Positions 28,123 through 36,975 of a stretch of 64,000 nt of DNA are shown piece after piece (within the stretch, counting starts at the first letter, position 1; each line of letters opens with the position of its first letter). Source of the DNA: FEN-299 sp963717945 (GTDB lineage Bacteria > Acidobacteriota > Vicinamibacteria > Vicinamibacterales > Fen-181); contig CAVQXT010000007.1 of the NCBI GenBank assembly GCA_963717945.1, forward strand, positions 434,001 through 498,000, given 5' to 3'. The position numbers and the translations under genes were made by a program. A model generated the notes under the pieces. The model did not search any database. It was not told the DNA's origin and saw only the letters and a program-made list of their open reading frames with translations.

Positions 28123-29991
28123 CTACTTGAGCGCGATCGTCTTCTGCACGGTGCCGCCCTTCAGGCTGGCGTACTTCACCGTGATCTCGCCCGACCCCTT
28201 CACGAGGTACTGGATCGTCCGCGTCGTCTTGCCCGGCATGCCGTTGCGGACGATGAGGCGTGTCAGATCCTTCTGGTCGATGAGCTGCTGCACGGTCGGC
28301 TGGTAGCCCAGCTTGTCCCGGACGACGCTGACCGAAATGACCTCGACGGTCTTCCCGTCGAGCGTCAGGATGTCGGGGGGCACGATGTTGTTCTGCGCCG
28401 CCTTCGCCAGGATGGTCGGCACCACCTTCGGATTGTTCAGATCCACCCAGACCTTGTAGACGCCGTCGCCGAGACTCTCGACCTTCGTGTCGCCCATCTT
28501 CATCAGGGGCATCTCGTCGGCCTGGTAGAGCGTCCAGGCCATGTTGCGGTGGCACAGCTCCTCGGTCATGAAGCGCGGCGGCACGCGGCCGTACGTCTTC
28601 TTCCAGCCGCCGATCTCCACCTTGCCGAACTGCGGGTGATCGAATTCCTTCCACTCGATGAACTCGTCGCCGAACTCCAGGCGATCGTTCCACCAGTAGT
28701 TGGCGACCCGCGGGGCGATCGGGCTGTCCGGGTTCTTCTGCTGTTCGACCAGCGCCGGGCTGTTGTAGTACTGCCCCCCGTTCCACAGTTCGTTGGAGAA
28801 CGACAGGATGCCCAGGCCGTCGGCGGTCCAGTCGATGAAGCCGCCGTGCACGGTGTAGAGGCCGCTCCAGATGACGAGATAGCGGTAGTAGGGGAGCATC
28901 CGTTCGGCATTCTGCCCGAGCTCGTCGTACGCCAGGACGTCCGCGCGCGGGTACTCGCCGACCGATTCGGCGCCGGGCCCGCGGAGGATCATCCCGCCGT
29001 TGTTGTGGTAGCTCTGGACGCCCGCGATGTTCGGGTGCGCCATCATGAAGTCGTTGACGGCCTTCGCTTCGGGCAACTCGAACGGGTAGTCCATCGCCCC
29101 GCTCTGGACGTAATCGGGTTGCCAGTCGGCCGCCCAGTTGCGATTCGGGTCGTAGCTGCCCGGGCCGTCTTCGCCCACGCGGCCGTCGCCGTCCCGGTCG
29201 ATGCCTTCCGATCCGAGCATGATGTAGTCGCCCTGTCCCGGCGGCGCGGCCTCCATGATGCGCGGGTCGAGGGCGCTCTTGCGCATGTTGCCGTTGCCCA
29301 TGCCGACGAACTTGCGGATCTGGGAGACGACGCCGTCGCCGTTCAGGTCGGTGGCCCAGTCTTCGTCCATCTGGTAGTCGTTGTCGTCGTCGACCGGCAT
29401 GTGCCCGCCGCGGGCGTTGCCGCCCGGCCCGTGCATGAACCAGTCGCGGCCATCGGGGTTGACGGTGGGCAGCAGGTAGAACACGCGCTCGTTGACGAGC
29501 CTGGTGACCCGATCCAGCTTGCCGTAGTTCTCCATCAGGTACCAGATCGTGTAGAGGCAGATCTCGCCTCCCTGGATCTCGTTCCCGTGGACGTTGGCCT
29601 CGATGTACATCGCCGCCTTGCCCATCTCCGCCCCGGTATCCGGGTTGTTGATGGTCATCATCGGAATGTCGCGGCCGTCCACCGTCTTGCCGATCGACTG
29701 GTACTTCAGGAGCTTCGGCCACGCCTTTTCGAGCGTCTTCAGGTCGGCGATGAGCTCGGCGACGTCGTGCCAGCGGTTGAAGTCGAGGTGCACTTTGTAG
29801 GTCCGCTCGGAGGTCGGCCCCTGGTTCTCGGGCAGCCACGGCTTCGGCACTTGAGCGGCTGGCGTCGCCTGGGCCTGCGCCGCCCTGGCCTGGGTGGGCT
29901 TCTCCTGGCCGCGCATCGCCGGCGCGGCATATGTCACGGCGGCCAGCACGAGGCCGGCGGTCGCCATCAGTCGGAATCGTCTCTCGGTCAT
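28123..29991 (-). CDS. Secreted zinc carboxypeptidase, peptidase family M14
   Basis: A 622-aa exported metallopeptidase. Residues 1-28 are a signal peptide (LMATAGLVLAAVTYAAPAMRG). The zinc ligands are His135 and Glu138 in NVHGNEIQGG and a later His in VQSYHNNGG; substrate-binding NPDGRDWF and DPNRNWAADW are present, and the catalytic Glu is likely in FGKVEIGGW. An acidic DDDNDYQMDEDWATDLNGDG stretch resembles a calcium-binding loop. A C-terminal beta-sandwich (about residues 510-622) ends in VQKTIALK. The next gene upstream is a second M14 protein, 31 bp away, and the two are likely cotranscribed. Confidence 0.93.
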   Translation of the reverse strand: MTERRFRLMATAGLVLAAVTYAAPAMRGQEKPTQARAAQAQATPAAQVPKPWLPENQGPTSERTYKVHLDFNRWHDVAELIADLKTLEKAWPKLLKYQSIGKTVDGRDIPMMTINNPDTGAEMGKAAMYIEANVHGNEIQGGEICLYTIWYLMENYGKLDRVTRLVNERVFYLLPTVNPDGRDWFMHGPGGNARGGHMPVDDDNDYQMDEDWATDLNGDGVVSQIRKFVGMGNGNMRKSALDPRIMEAAPPGQGDYIMLGSEGIDRDGDGRVGEDGPGSYDPNRNWAADWQPDYVQSGAMDYPFELPEAKAVNDFMMAHPNIAGVQSYHNNGGMILRGPGAESVGEYPRADVLAYDELGQNAERMLPYYRYLVIWSGLYTVHGGFIDWTADGLGILSFSNELWNGGQYYNSPALVEQQKNPDSPIAPRVANYWWNDRLEFGDEFIEWKEFDHPQFGKVEIGGWKKTYGRVPPRFMTEELCHRNMAWTLYQADEMPLMKMGDTKVESLGDGVYKVWVDLNNPKVVPTILAKAAQNNIVPPDILTLDGKTVEVISVSVVRDKLGYQPTVQQLIDQKDLTRLIVRNGMPGKTTRTIQYLVKGSGEITVKYASLKGGTVQKTIALK

Positions 29992-30022
29992 GGTGATGTC
30001 CTCCGGGAGTTCACTTCTCGCG

Positions 30023-32083
30023 TTACTTCAGCGTGAGCGTGGCGCTGTCGGTGCCGCTCTTCTGCGACACGACCTTCAGCGTGACGGTGCTCCCGGGCTT
30101 GCCCCTGACGATCCACTCGTAGCTCTGGAGCGTGTTCGAACCGTTCAGGGCCGTGATGAAGGTCCGCCGTTCGTTGCCCGCGATGACGTCCTTCGGCGCG
30201 ACACCGAGTTCCACCATCGCCGGCTTGACCGCCCGCGCGAGGGCGCCCTGCGCGAGCGCGGTCGGCAGGTACCCGGTGTTGACGATGTGCGCCCTGATGC
30301 GGTAGATGCCTCCGCCGTGCGCCGTCACTTCCGTCTTGGCGATCTTCAGGTGCGGGAAGAGTGAGGAGAGGTACATCGCGAACTTCGCATGGCCCGCGGC
30401 GAGATCGGGGATCCGGTCGGCCGGCGGGTTGACGGTCTCGTACGGCTTGAAGCCGCCGATCTCGACGTCGCCGAGCGTCGGGTGCGTGAACGGCGTCCAC
30501 TTCACGAAGCCGTCGATCTTCTCGGCGTCCATCCACCGGAGCACCCGCAGGTCGGCGTAATTCGGGCCGGCGGTCTCGCCCGTCGCCGTCGCCCCGCCGC
30601 GACCCTGCGCCATCGCCTGCGCGCCCCCGGTGCCGCCGCGCCCGCCCTGGCCGCCCGCTCCTCCGCGGCTCTGGGGGACCATCGGTCCGCCGCGAGCGTC
30701 GCCGGCAACCGCGGGTTCCGGTGCCGATTCGGTCGCCGTCACGCGCGGTTGCATGCCCCAGCCCGGCGTCGAGAACGACGGCACGCCGTACTGGTAGTAG
30801 CCGTACTCGAAAAAGGCCCCGGCGGGCGTCCGCACGGGCGGGGGGACCCGGATGCCGGTCAACTGCCGGTACCGCTCGCTGATGGTCAGGAAGTACTCGA
30901 TGTCGCCGGTCGCGATCGTCGTCGAGGCAGAACGTCCGGGGCCGCCGCGGCCGCCGGCCGGCTGCGCGGCTGCCGCCGCCGCTCCGCCTCGGCCGCCGAC
31001 GCTGACGCCCTCGTACTCGGCCGCTGCCATCATGCCGCCGCCCCGTCCGCCACCGCCGCCGCGGCCACCGAATCCGCCGGCGCCGCCATCCTGGAACATC
31101 CCGACCCGGCGCGACTCGGCGATGCTTCGGTCCGCGAACTCGGACAGCGCAATGGGAGACGGCGGGCCCAGTTCGCCACGCCGGTTCGGCGCGACAATCA
31201 GGTTGTCGCTCTCGCCGAAGGCCAGGATCGCGGCGATGTTGCGGTGCTTGATCACGTAGTCGAGCACCGCGCGTGTCTCGGCCTCGCTCACCATGTACCG
31301 TCCGGCGTCGGGCTGGAAGTACGGATACTGGTGCATGAAGTTGCGGTTGATGTCCGTGCCGCCCGGACCGTCCTCGGCGATGAACCCGTCGTTGTCCTTG
31401 TCGAGGCCTTCCCAGTAGATCGCGTAGCCGCCCTGTTCCCCCTTCGACGGATCGGCCCGCTTCATGAGGCGAGGATCGGCCGGGTCGATCAGGTAGGGGC
31501 CTTTCGGATCCTTCACGCGCATCACCGTGATCTGGCCGTCCTTGTTGAGATCGTCAGGGCCGTCCTCGTCGACGCGGCCGTCGTTGTCCGCGTCGAACGG
31601 CACCGCGTTGGTCTTGCGGCCGGTCTTGACGGGGGCGAACATCAACTCGGCGCCGTCGGGATTCACGCGGGGAATGATGTAGAAGGCCTGCGTGTCGATG
31701 CGCTGTTTCACCGCCGCGTCTGTCGCGTAGTTGTTCAGCAGGTACTCCACCAGCGAGAGCGCCAGTTCGCTGCCGATGACGTGGTCGCCCTCGAAGTTGC
31801 CGGCCACGAGCAGCGCCGGCCGCGCGGCCACCGGAGTGCCGGCCGGATTGGCAATCTCCACGGCCCACAGGTCCCGGCCTTCCTTCGTCCTGCCGATCGA
31901 CACCATCCTGGCGATGTCCTTGTGGGCGGCCACCGCGGCGTTCAGCGACGCGGTCAGTTCCTGGTAGGTATGGTATTTCGCCGTGTCGGCCGCCTGCGGC
32001 ACACTCGTCGCCGAGACGAGCAGCAGGACGAACACGGCCAGCGCGGCACACGTACGTGCCGGGTGCGCACAAGTCCTTTGCAC
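30023..32083 (-). CDS. Secreted M14-like protein with altered zinc site (probable pseudo-peptidase)
   Basis: GTG 32083, behind GGGAGGAAAA, begins a 686-aa exported protein; the frame stays open further upstream but shows no homology there. It aligns with the M14 protein encoded next to it, including NPDGAELMF, DINRNFMHQYP, the acidic DADNDGRVDEDGPDDLNKDG loop and FTHPTLGDVEIGG. However, the zinc motif HxxE is replaced by Glu98-Gly-Asp-His101 (NFEGDHVIGSE), and the third ligand block reads LAFGESDNL with no His. A long Gly/Arg-rich insertion (about residues 345-400) and a second one near 520 interrupt the core. Hydrolytic activity is doubtful; a binding role is possible. C-terminal domain as in the neighbour. 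Confidence 0.9.
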   Translation of the reverse strand: MQRTCAHPARTCAALAVFVLLLVSATSVPQAADTAKYHTYQELTASLNAAVAAHKDIARMVSIGRTKEGRDLWAVEIANPAGTPVAARPALLVAGNFEGDHVIGSELALSLVEYLLNNYATDAAVKQRIDTQAFYIIPRVNPDGAELMFAPVKTGRKTNAVPFDADNDGRVDEDGPDDLNKDGQITVMRVKDPKGPYLIDPADPRLMKRADPSKGEQGGYAIYWEGLDKDNDGFIAEDGPGGTDINRNFMHQYPYFQPDAGRYMVSEAETRAVLDYVIKHRNIAAILAFGESDNLIVAPNRRGELGPPSPIALSEFADRSIAESRRVGMFQDGGAGGFGGRGGGGGRGGGMMAAAEYEGVSVGGRGGAAAAAAQPAGGRGGPGRSASTTIATGDIEYFLTISERYRQLTGIRVPPPVRTPAGAFFEYGYYQYGVPSFSTPGWGMQPRVTATESAPEPAVAGDARGGPMVPQSRGGAGGQGGRGGTGGAQAMAQGRGGATATGETAGPNYADLRVLRWMDAEKIDGFVKWTPFTHPTLGDVEIGGFKPYETVNPPADRIPDLAAGHAKFAMYLSSLFPHLKIAKTEVTAHGGGIYRIRAHIVNTGYLPTALAQGALARAVKPAMVELGVAPKDVIAGNERRTFITALNGSNTLQSYEWIVRGKPGSTVTLKVVSQKSGTDSATLTLK

Positions 32084-32321
32084 GGTTTTCCTCCCGTTAA
32101 GCGGATGAGAAGCGTCGAGCGTGGCAGAGGATACCAGAGAACGGGCCTTGCGGCGCGCCACGGTCACGCCCACGATGCTCTTTCGATCCCGTCGCGCGAA
32201 TCCAACAACGAGGACTGGTAGTAGTGCCACCTTGTCCTCTCCGCGTCCAAATCGCAGTAAGCTAGGGCGTCCGGATCGCCGGCGGCCCCCGCCGGCATGC
32301 CCACCTGCGAGGATGGCGCGC

Positions 32322-33092
32322 ATGAAGCAGAACTTCCATATCGGCATCATGGGGAATCTCTTCTCGGGCAAGACGACGCTGATGCTCGCGCTGGCCCGGG
32401 ACCCGTATAAGGCGGAGCTCGAGGCGCTGCTCGGCGGCGCGGAGCTGCACGCCTTCTCGGAGCGCGTCGAGAAGGGATCGCTCATCGACGAGTGCCTGGC
32501 CCTCTTTTACCACGACCGGGTCGCCAACATCTTCCCGACCGAGCTGGCCTTCCTCCACATGCGCACGCTCCAGCAGCGCGAGATCCGCCACCTGATGACG
32601 AGGGAGAGCCCGCGGGGCGTGATCATCCTCGAGGACCGCCCGTTCCTCGACGGCCCCGAGGTGTTCGTCAAGCGGATGATCGACTCGGGCGAAATGCCGG
32701 CCGCGCACGCGAAGCTCTACCGCACGCTGTTCCACCAGACGCTGCGCAACGAGCACATCCGGCTGCCCGACCTCACGGTCTACCTGAGGACCGAGCCCGA
32801 CGTGCTCGAGCGCCGGCGCGCCAGGCGCGCGGCCGAGGGCGACGCCTACGCGGAGACGATCAAGGAGGATTACCTCCGCGAGATCCACGCGAGCTACGAG
32901 GCGGTGGCGGCCGGCTGGAAGCGCACGCTGCTGCGCTACCAGGAGCACGCGATCGTGCCCCCCGACGCGGACCTGATGACGCTGCCGGCCGAGATCGACA
33001 TGAACGAGCACCCCGACTACGTGCACGTCGCGGCCGGGACCATCCGCGAGAAGGTGCGGCGGATGATCGCCTCGCGCCGGCAGGGGACGTAG
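32322..33092 (+). CDS. Deoxynucleoside kinase (dCK/dGK family)
   Basis: A 256-aa cytoplasmic kinase phosphorylating deoxynucleosides for salvage. Motifs: P-loop GNLFSGKTT, the base/sugar-binding EDRPFLDG (ERS-like), and a LID-type YLRTEPDVLERRRARRA. HAFSERVEKGSLIDECLALFYHD corresponds to the substrate-binding helices. ATG 32322 is preceded by GAGGATGG at good spacing; ATG 32313 (9 bp earlier) is the alternative. It is divergent from the M14 genes. Family assignment is good; base preference cannot be read from sequence. Confidence 0.9.
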   Translation: MKQNFHIGIMGNLFSGKTTLMLALARDPYKAELEALLGGAELHAFSERVEKGSLIDECLALFYHDRVANIFPTELAFLHMRTLQQREIRHLMTRESPRGVIILEDRPFLDGPEVFVKRMIDSGEMPAAHAKLYRTLFHQTLRNEHIRLPDLTVYLRTEPDVLERRRARRAAEGDAYAETIKEDYLREIHASYEAVAAGWKRTLLRYQEHAIVPPDADLMTLPAEIDMNEHPDYVHVAAGTIREKVRRMIASRRQGT

Positions 33093-33121
33093 GGCCAGGG
33101 CAGCCCGGGGCAGGGAAGCCG

Positions 33122-34387
33122 TCAGTCTGGCCGGGAGCGGGCTCGCTGCCAATCCTCGCGGAGGATGGCCCAGAGCTCCTGGTCGACGCACTGGTCGCCG
33201 ACCACCGCGACGCGGCGCAGGATGGCCTCGCGAGCGCCCCCGGCCGCCCTCAGCGAGCCCAGGGCGGCCAGGTTCTGGCGGGTCGTCTGGGCTTCGAGGC
33301 GCGAGATGCCGACGGTCTCGAACAGGAAGTCCAGCAGGAGGCGCGTGACCTCGGGATAGAGCCCCGCCCCGCGCCGGGTGGCCTTGAGCACGCTTCCCCA
33401 CTCCGCGGTCCTGAACTTCGGGTCGGCCTGCCGGATGAGCACGAGGCCGGACGGCGCCGGGCCGGGATCGACCACGACCGCATAACAGGCCGCGCGGCCG
33501 AGCTCGCGCTCCCCAATCGCCCAGGCGATGTACTGACGGAACTGCTTCTCGGTGAGCGGAGGCGGGTCGAGGAACTCCCGGATCTCGTGCGGGCGCAGCG
33601 TCCGCAACAGGTGTGCGGCATCGGCGGCTTCGACTTCCCGGAGCGTGACGCCGTCGCCTGCGAGCACCGGGAGCCGCGAGCTCCACCGGGGCCGGGCGCG
33701 CGGCTGATCGCCGGCGGACGTCCCGCGGGCGTCGGAAACCGGCGTCGGGCCGATCGACAACGGCTCACAGTCGTAGGTGACCGCGCGCGGCGAGGCGGTC
33801 CACTCGTCGCGGAGAATCGACCACAGCGTTCCGTCGATGGCCTCCCCATCGGCCTGCCAGACGCCGCGGAGCACCCCTTCGCGGACGGCACCCAGGGACC
33901 GAAGGACGTCACCTTCCCGGGCGTCCAGCGAGCGCACCTCGATGCGGCTGAACCCGACGTGATGGAAGGCGTAATCGAGCGCCACTTCCATCGCCGGCGC
34001 GAGGAGCCCCATCCGGTAGAACGGCTCCCCGAGCACGACGTCGCAGCGTCCCGCGTGGAACCCCTGGTCGAGCCTCCGGACGAGAGCGAGCCCGACGGCT
34101 CCTTTCAACCCGAGGGGGACGATGCCGAAGCACACGCTGCGGCCGGCCCGTCGCTCCCGCCGGATCCCGGCGATGAACGACTCGAAGGCCGCGGCGCCCA
34201 CGGGCAGCCTGTCGGTGAGCTGCCACGTGTCGCCGCACTTCAGCCAGCGGGCGAGCGACGAGGCATCGCATTCGCACAGCTCGCGCAGCGTCAACGTCGT
34301 GGCGCGGACGACAGGCAGTCCCTCCCGCCACTCGGCCGTTTCGACGCTCTCGCGACGAGTTTCGAGGAGCCCGGCGCGGTTCGACAT
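33122..34387 (-). CDS. Tandem GNAT-domain protein (two RimJ/RimL-like acetyltransferase domains)
   Basis: A 421-aa protein consisting of two GNAT domains of the RimJ/RimL (Acetyltransf_3) type. Domain 1 spans about residues 25-200 (TTLTLREL, GIVPLGLKGAVGLALV, FYRMGLLAPAMEVALDYAFHHVGFSRIEVRS). Domain 2 spans about 240-415 (DGVTLREVEAADAAHLLR, PSGLVLIRQADPKFRTAEWG, YPEVTRLLLDFLFETVGISRLEAQT). Each ends with a similar W(S/A)ILR(D/E)(E/D)W. The acetyl-CoA loop is only weakly conserved in both (YRMGLL; RGAGLY). Such fusions suggest one catalytic and one regulatory copy. Substrate unknown. It converges with the kinase gene, 29 bp apart. Confidence 0.88.
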   Translation of the reverse strand: MSNRAGLLETRRESVETAEWREGLPVVRATTLTLRELCECDASSLARWLKCGDTWQLTDRLPVGAAAFESFIAGIRRERRAGRSVCFGIVPLGLKGAVGLALVRRLDQGFHAGRCDVVLGEPFYRMGLLAPAMEVALDYAFHHVGFSRIEVRSLDAREGDVLRSLGAVREGVLRGVWQADGEAIDGTLWSILRDEWTASPRAVTYDCEPLSIGPTPVSDARGTSAGDQPRARPRWSSRLPVLAGDGVTLREVEAADAAHLLRTLRPHEIREFLDPPPLTEKQFRQYIAWAIGERELGRAACYAVVVDPGPAPSGLVLIRQADPKFRTAEWGSVLKATRRGAGLYPEVTRLLLDFLFETVGISRLEAQTTRQNLAALGSLRAAGGAREAILRRVAVVGDQCVDQELWAILREDWQRARSRPD

Positions 34388-34657
34388 GAGTTCCCTTCGC
34401 CGCCTGGAGGAGCCGGGGGGCTGGCGACCGATTGGACAGGGAGCAAGAGCCGAGCCATGCCCGGACAGAGATCCTATCTCCCGTGGGATGAGAGGTTTAC
34501 CAATGACGCGGAGGAAACGCGACCGGGAGGACCATCTTTCGATTGTGCTATTTTGAGACTCTCAGAAGGGCGTCGAGAAATAATAGCGAGAATACTAGGA
34601 ATTTGTGCGTCTCGTTACGGAGCTGGCCCATTCCGATTATTGAACAGTCAGGCCACG
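34388..34657. other. Intergenic stretch with an AT-rich patch
   Basis: Between the GNAT and DUF488 genes there is a 270-bp gap whose central part (about 34530-34660) is markedly AT-richer than the rest of the window, with TTGTGCTATTTTGAGACTCT and GAAATAATAGCGAGAATACT. It would fit a promoter region for the minus-strand GNAT gene. No credible gene is seen. Confidence 0.4.
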
Positions 34658-35044
34658 TCAGGCCAAATCCGCCCCGTGTTCCCGCAGCAACCGCTCGAGC
34701 ACGGAGCGATGGCAGCGCGCCGGGTCCGCGCAATAGCAGCCCACCGAGAGGTTGGTCTGTCGGGAGAGCGCCGCGAGCAGCGCGAGCAGCCGCGCCGCCT
34801 CGGGCCGCTTCATCTCGGCGCGGTAGTGCCGGACGAAGCCGAGCCACTCACGCTCGCTCGACGCGTGGAGCGCCACCTTGACGAGGGCGTCCGACGGCGC
34901 CAGCTCCGGCAGCCACACGTCGTAGAAGTCGCGCGAGGCGTGTTGTGACTTGGGCACGCCGCGCGGCGGCCGGCGCACCGTCCCCAGGCGCAGGCCCTCA
35001 CCGGGTGTCCGCGGGCTTCCCAGGCGCACGACTCGAATCGCCAT
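34658..35044 (-). CDS. DUF488 domain protein
   Basis: A 128-aa cytoplasmic protein of the DUF488 (YeaO-like) family: VVRLGSPR, RGVPKSQHASRDFYDVWLPELAPS, EWLGFVRHYRAEM and the C-terminal VGCYCADPARCHRSVLERLL, in which the two Cys and His residues are the family hallmark. Function is not established. It is followed downstream by the AT-rich gap and preceded by the outer-membrane-like protein gene after 28 bp, on the same strand. Confidence 0.9.
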   Translation of the reverse strand: MAIRVVRLGSPRTPGEGLRLGTVRRPPRGVPKSQHASRDFYDVWLPELAPSDALVKVALHASSEREWLGFVRHYRAEMKRPEAARLLALLAALSRQTNLSVGCYCADPARCHRSVLERLLREHGADLA

Positions 35045-35072
35045 CGGGGCGTCCTCCTTCCTCGTCCCCAGG

Positions 35073-35912
35073 CTACCACCGGGGCGCCCGGTTCCGCGAC
35101 GGCCAGCTCTCCGCGGCGGACCCGGCGCTCGGCGCGCGGTCGTGCCCCCACGTGTAGTAGAGCCCCAAGTAGCCCACGCTGTGCGACTCGCCGGAGACCG
35201 TGTGCCCGACCATGACCAGCAGGCTCAGCTCCCCGCGGAGGGTGTAGTACCCGCCGACGTCGGTGAACGTCGTGTGCCGCGCGCCGACCGCCTGCGCGTT
35301 CTGGTGAAAGACCTCGGTGCCGACGATGAGCCGCTTGGTGATCTCCCGCTGCACGAGCCAGCCGGCGAAGAACGAATCCTGCATCCCGGGCGCGCGGTTG
35401 ACCTGGTAGCCGACCCCGCCGTAGGTCGTCCAGGGCCCGCGGCTCTTCTGCACCCAGACCGGCAGTCGCGCCCACAGTTGGCCGTTGCCCAAGCGGCGCC
35501 GGCTGTTGCCCGACGGGAGTTCGATCTGCGGGAAGACGCCGACCTGCGGACGCGTGTTCGTCTCCTGGACGAATCGGTACTTCGCGCCCAGCTCGATGTC
35601 GCCGACGCCGTAGGCGCGCCCCGGCGTGACGTAGACGGCGGGCACGACCGCGTGCAATTGCAGGTTGGGGGCGGCGCCGACGTTGAACTCGAATGCGGGG
35701 ACGGCGAACGCGCTCCCGCCGGGCCCGCGGTCGGCGGTGCCGAACAGGTAGGCTTCGAAGTGGCGCCACTTGACCGGCTCGGGATCGTCGGTGAGGAACG
35801 GGGGGCCGGCGGACGCGGTCGAGGAGAGTGCCGCCGTCAGGAGTGCCGCGGCCAGGGACGACCGCGCGGCGCGCCGCGCTTCGACCCAGCGCCGCAGATC
35901 GTCCGCCTGCAT
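35073..35912 (-). CDS. Putative outer-membrane transporter-like protein (phenol-degradation MetA-type barrel)
   Basis: A 279-aa protein from ATG 35912 with a signal peptide (SLAAALLTAALSSTASAG). The mature part has alternating beta-strands (WRHFEAYLFG, AFEFNVGAAPNLQLHAVVPAVYV, DIELGAKYRFVQE, QVGVFPQIELPSG, GPWTTYGGVGYQVN) like the transporter-annotated proteins of the MetA-pathway family, thought to be outer-membrane barrels. The start codon lies just 6 bp after a TATACT hexamer, so the mRNA may be leaderless. No operon partner gives its substrate. Confidence 0.8.
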   Translation of the reverse strand: MQADDLRRWVEARRAARSSLAAALLTAALSSTASAGPPFLTDDPEPVKWRHFEAYLFGTADRGPGGSAFAVPAFEFNVGAAPNLQLHAVVPAVYVTPGRAYGVGDIELGAKYRFVQETNTRPQVGVFPQIELPSGNSRRRLGNGQLWARLPVWVQKSRGPWTTYGGVGYQVNRAPGMQDSFFAGWLVQREITKRLIVGTEVFHQNAQAVGARHTTFTDVGGYYTLRGELSLLVMVGHTVSGESHSVGYLGLYYTWGHDRAPSAGSAAESWPSRNRAPRW

Positions 35913-35918
35913 AACTGG

Positions 35919-35924
35919 AGTATA
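35919..35924 (-). promoter_or_regulatory. Candidate -10 (TATACT) giving a leaderless transcript
   Basis: On the minus strand TATACT is followed by CCAGTT and then the ATG at 35912. If this is the -10, transcription would start at or beside the first base of the start codon. No ribosome-binding site precedes that ATG, which supports the idea. Confidence 0.4.
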
Positions 35925-35997
35925 CGCCGGCCGGAACGGCGCTACGCTGCACGGCTGACCGACTGCCGCCGTTCTCTCGTGGGTGAGATCGCGCTGC

Positions 35998-36029
35998 TGG
36001 CGGGGGCGAGGCTGGAGCCCCGCCCCCAC
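35998..36029. repeat. GC-rich hairpin related to the paired-hairpin repeats
   Basis: GGCGGGGGCGAGGCTGGAGC followed by CCCGCCCC is a single imperfect hairpin of the same style as the paired elements, lying in the 163-bp gap upstream of the outer-membrane-like gene and downstream of the small protein gene at 36076. Confidence 0.55.
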
Positions 36030-36075
36030 CCGATCCAGCTGCCGGTCACCCGCGTCGTTCGCGGGCGCCCGCTCA

Positions 36076-36354
36076 TCACGCGCCGGCGGCGCGCGTGAGC
36101 CTCGGCATTCCCATCCCCTCCTTGTTCGGCGTCTCGTAGTAGTCGTTGCGGGCCGCGCCGGCGGTTGCCGGGTCGAGGAAGCGGCGAACGGATTCGACCG
36201 AGTCGGCCTCCCATACGCACACGGCCTTGCGCCCGTCCGGAGACGGGAACGTATGGATCACCTTGAGGCCGGCCGGCAGGCCCGACGTGACGGACTGCGC
36301 GGCGGCCCAGAACTTCGCGGTGTCGTTGATCGCGTGGTTGACGACGACGTACAT
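36076..36354 (-). CDS. Small ferredoxin-like-fold protein of unknown function
   Basis: A 92-aa cytoplasmic protein from ATG 36354, preceded by a strong AAGGAGG. It begins MYVVVNHAINDTAKFWAAAQ and contains VIHTFPSPDGRKAVCVWEADSVE, the beta-alpha-beta pattern of dimeric alpha/beta-barrel (Dabb/DUF3303-like) proteins. The last strand reads NDYYETPNKEGMGMP. Function unknown. The upstream frame stays open to 36438, but the ribosome-binding site marks this start. Confidence 0.85.
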   Translation of the reverse strand: MYVVVNHAINDTAKFWAAAQSVTSGLPAGLKVIHTFPSPDGRKAVCVWEADSVESVRRFLDPATAGAARNDYYETPNKEGMGMPRLTRAAGA

Positions 36355-36615
36355 CGGCTCCTCCTTGCGCAGCTGGGGGCTGCGCGCCCGGGTGAGTGGA
36401 TGTCGAGTGTCTTGGCTCGAGCGTCTTGGGTAACCCAACCCTCATCCTACCGCCGCTCGCCTCGCGCGGATGCCGGAATCGCAGGTCCGAAATCGCAGGC
36501 CCGGCACTGATGAGGTGCCTGTCCCTGCCCAGAGACCCGCGCCGGGATGAACCTCGTCGCGCGGAACAGCGACGCGCGCAGGGCCACGCGCTGGCGAGCC
36601 CCGCCGCGGCCGATG

Positions 36616-36819
36616 TCAATTCGCCGCGGGCAGCGTGGTCGGGCCGGCGCTGACGGCGTAGAGGATGCGCGCGTTGCCGATCTCGGCGGCGTTCTTCGTG
36701 AGTTCGAGATTGACCCATGCGACGACGTCGCCGAACGGACGGTCCTCGAAAGGCCACCGTGTCCGCCGAGCCGATCGCAGGTCGTTGTCGGTGACCAGTT
36801 CCGGGTCGCCGTTCATCAC
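36616..36819 (-). CDS. Small hypothetical protein
   Basis: A 67-aa frame beginning MMNGDPELVTDNDLRSARR. It has a plausible globular composition (WPFEDRPFGDVVAWVNLELTK) and ordinary codon use, but I do not recognise a family and the ribosome-binding site is weak. It may be a real small protein or a remnant. Confidence 0.4.
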   Translation of the reverse strand: MMNGDPELVTDNDLRSARRTRWPFEDRPFGDVVAWVNLELTKNAAEIGNARILYAVSAGPTTLPAAN

Positions 36820-36975
36820 TGGATTCTCCGCCCTCTTCCGCCACCCTGGCCCGAGTTGGTTGTCACGAAGCCGGCTGGGTTTGCGATTGCACGGAAAATG
36901 TGAGGCTGGGGTAGCCGGGCGGACCAGGCCGGGCGATAAGGAGGACGAAGTCCGTTACCATCAAGAGGGCAGATC

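Noticed and set aside
32084..32485. N-terminal extension of the M14-like protein to 820 aa
   Set aside because: The extra 130 residues have no homology and lie upstream of a GTG with a strong ribosome-binding site directly followed by a signal peptide.
34543..34881. Plus-strand frame in the AT-rich gap starting MCYFETLRR
   Set aside because: It runs into the DUF488 gene antisense, has no ribosome-binding site and no recognisable domain.
36396..36653. Short plus-strand frames between the Dabb-like gene and the gene at 36616
   Set aside because: Low-complexity, no ribosome-binding site, overlap antisense with better candidates.
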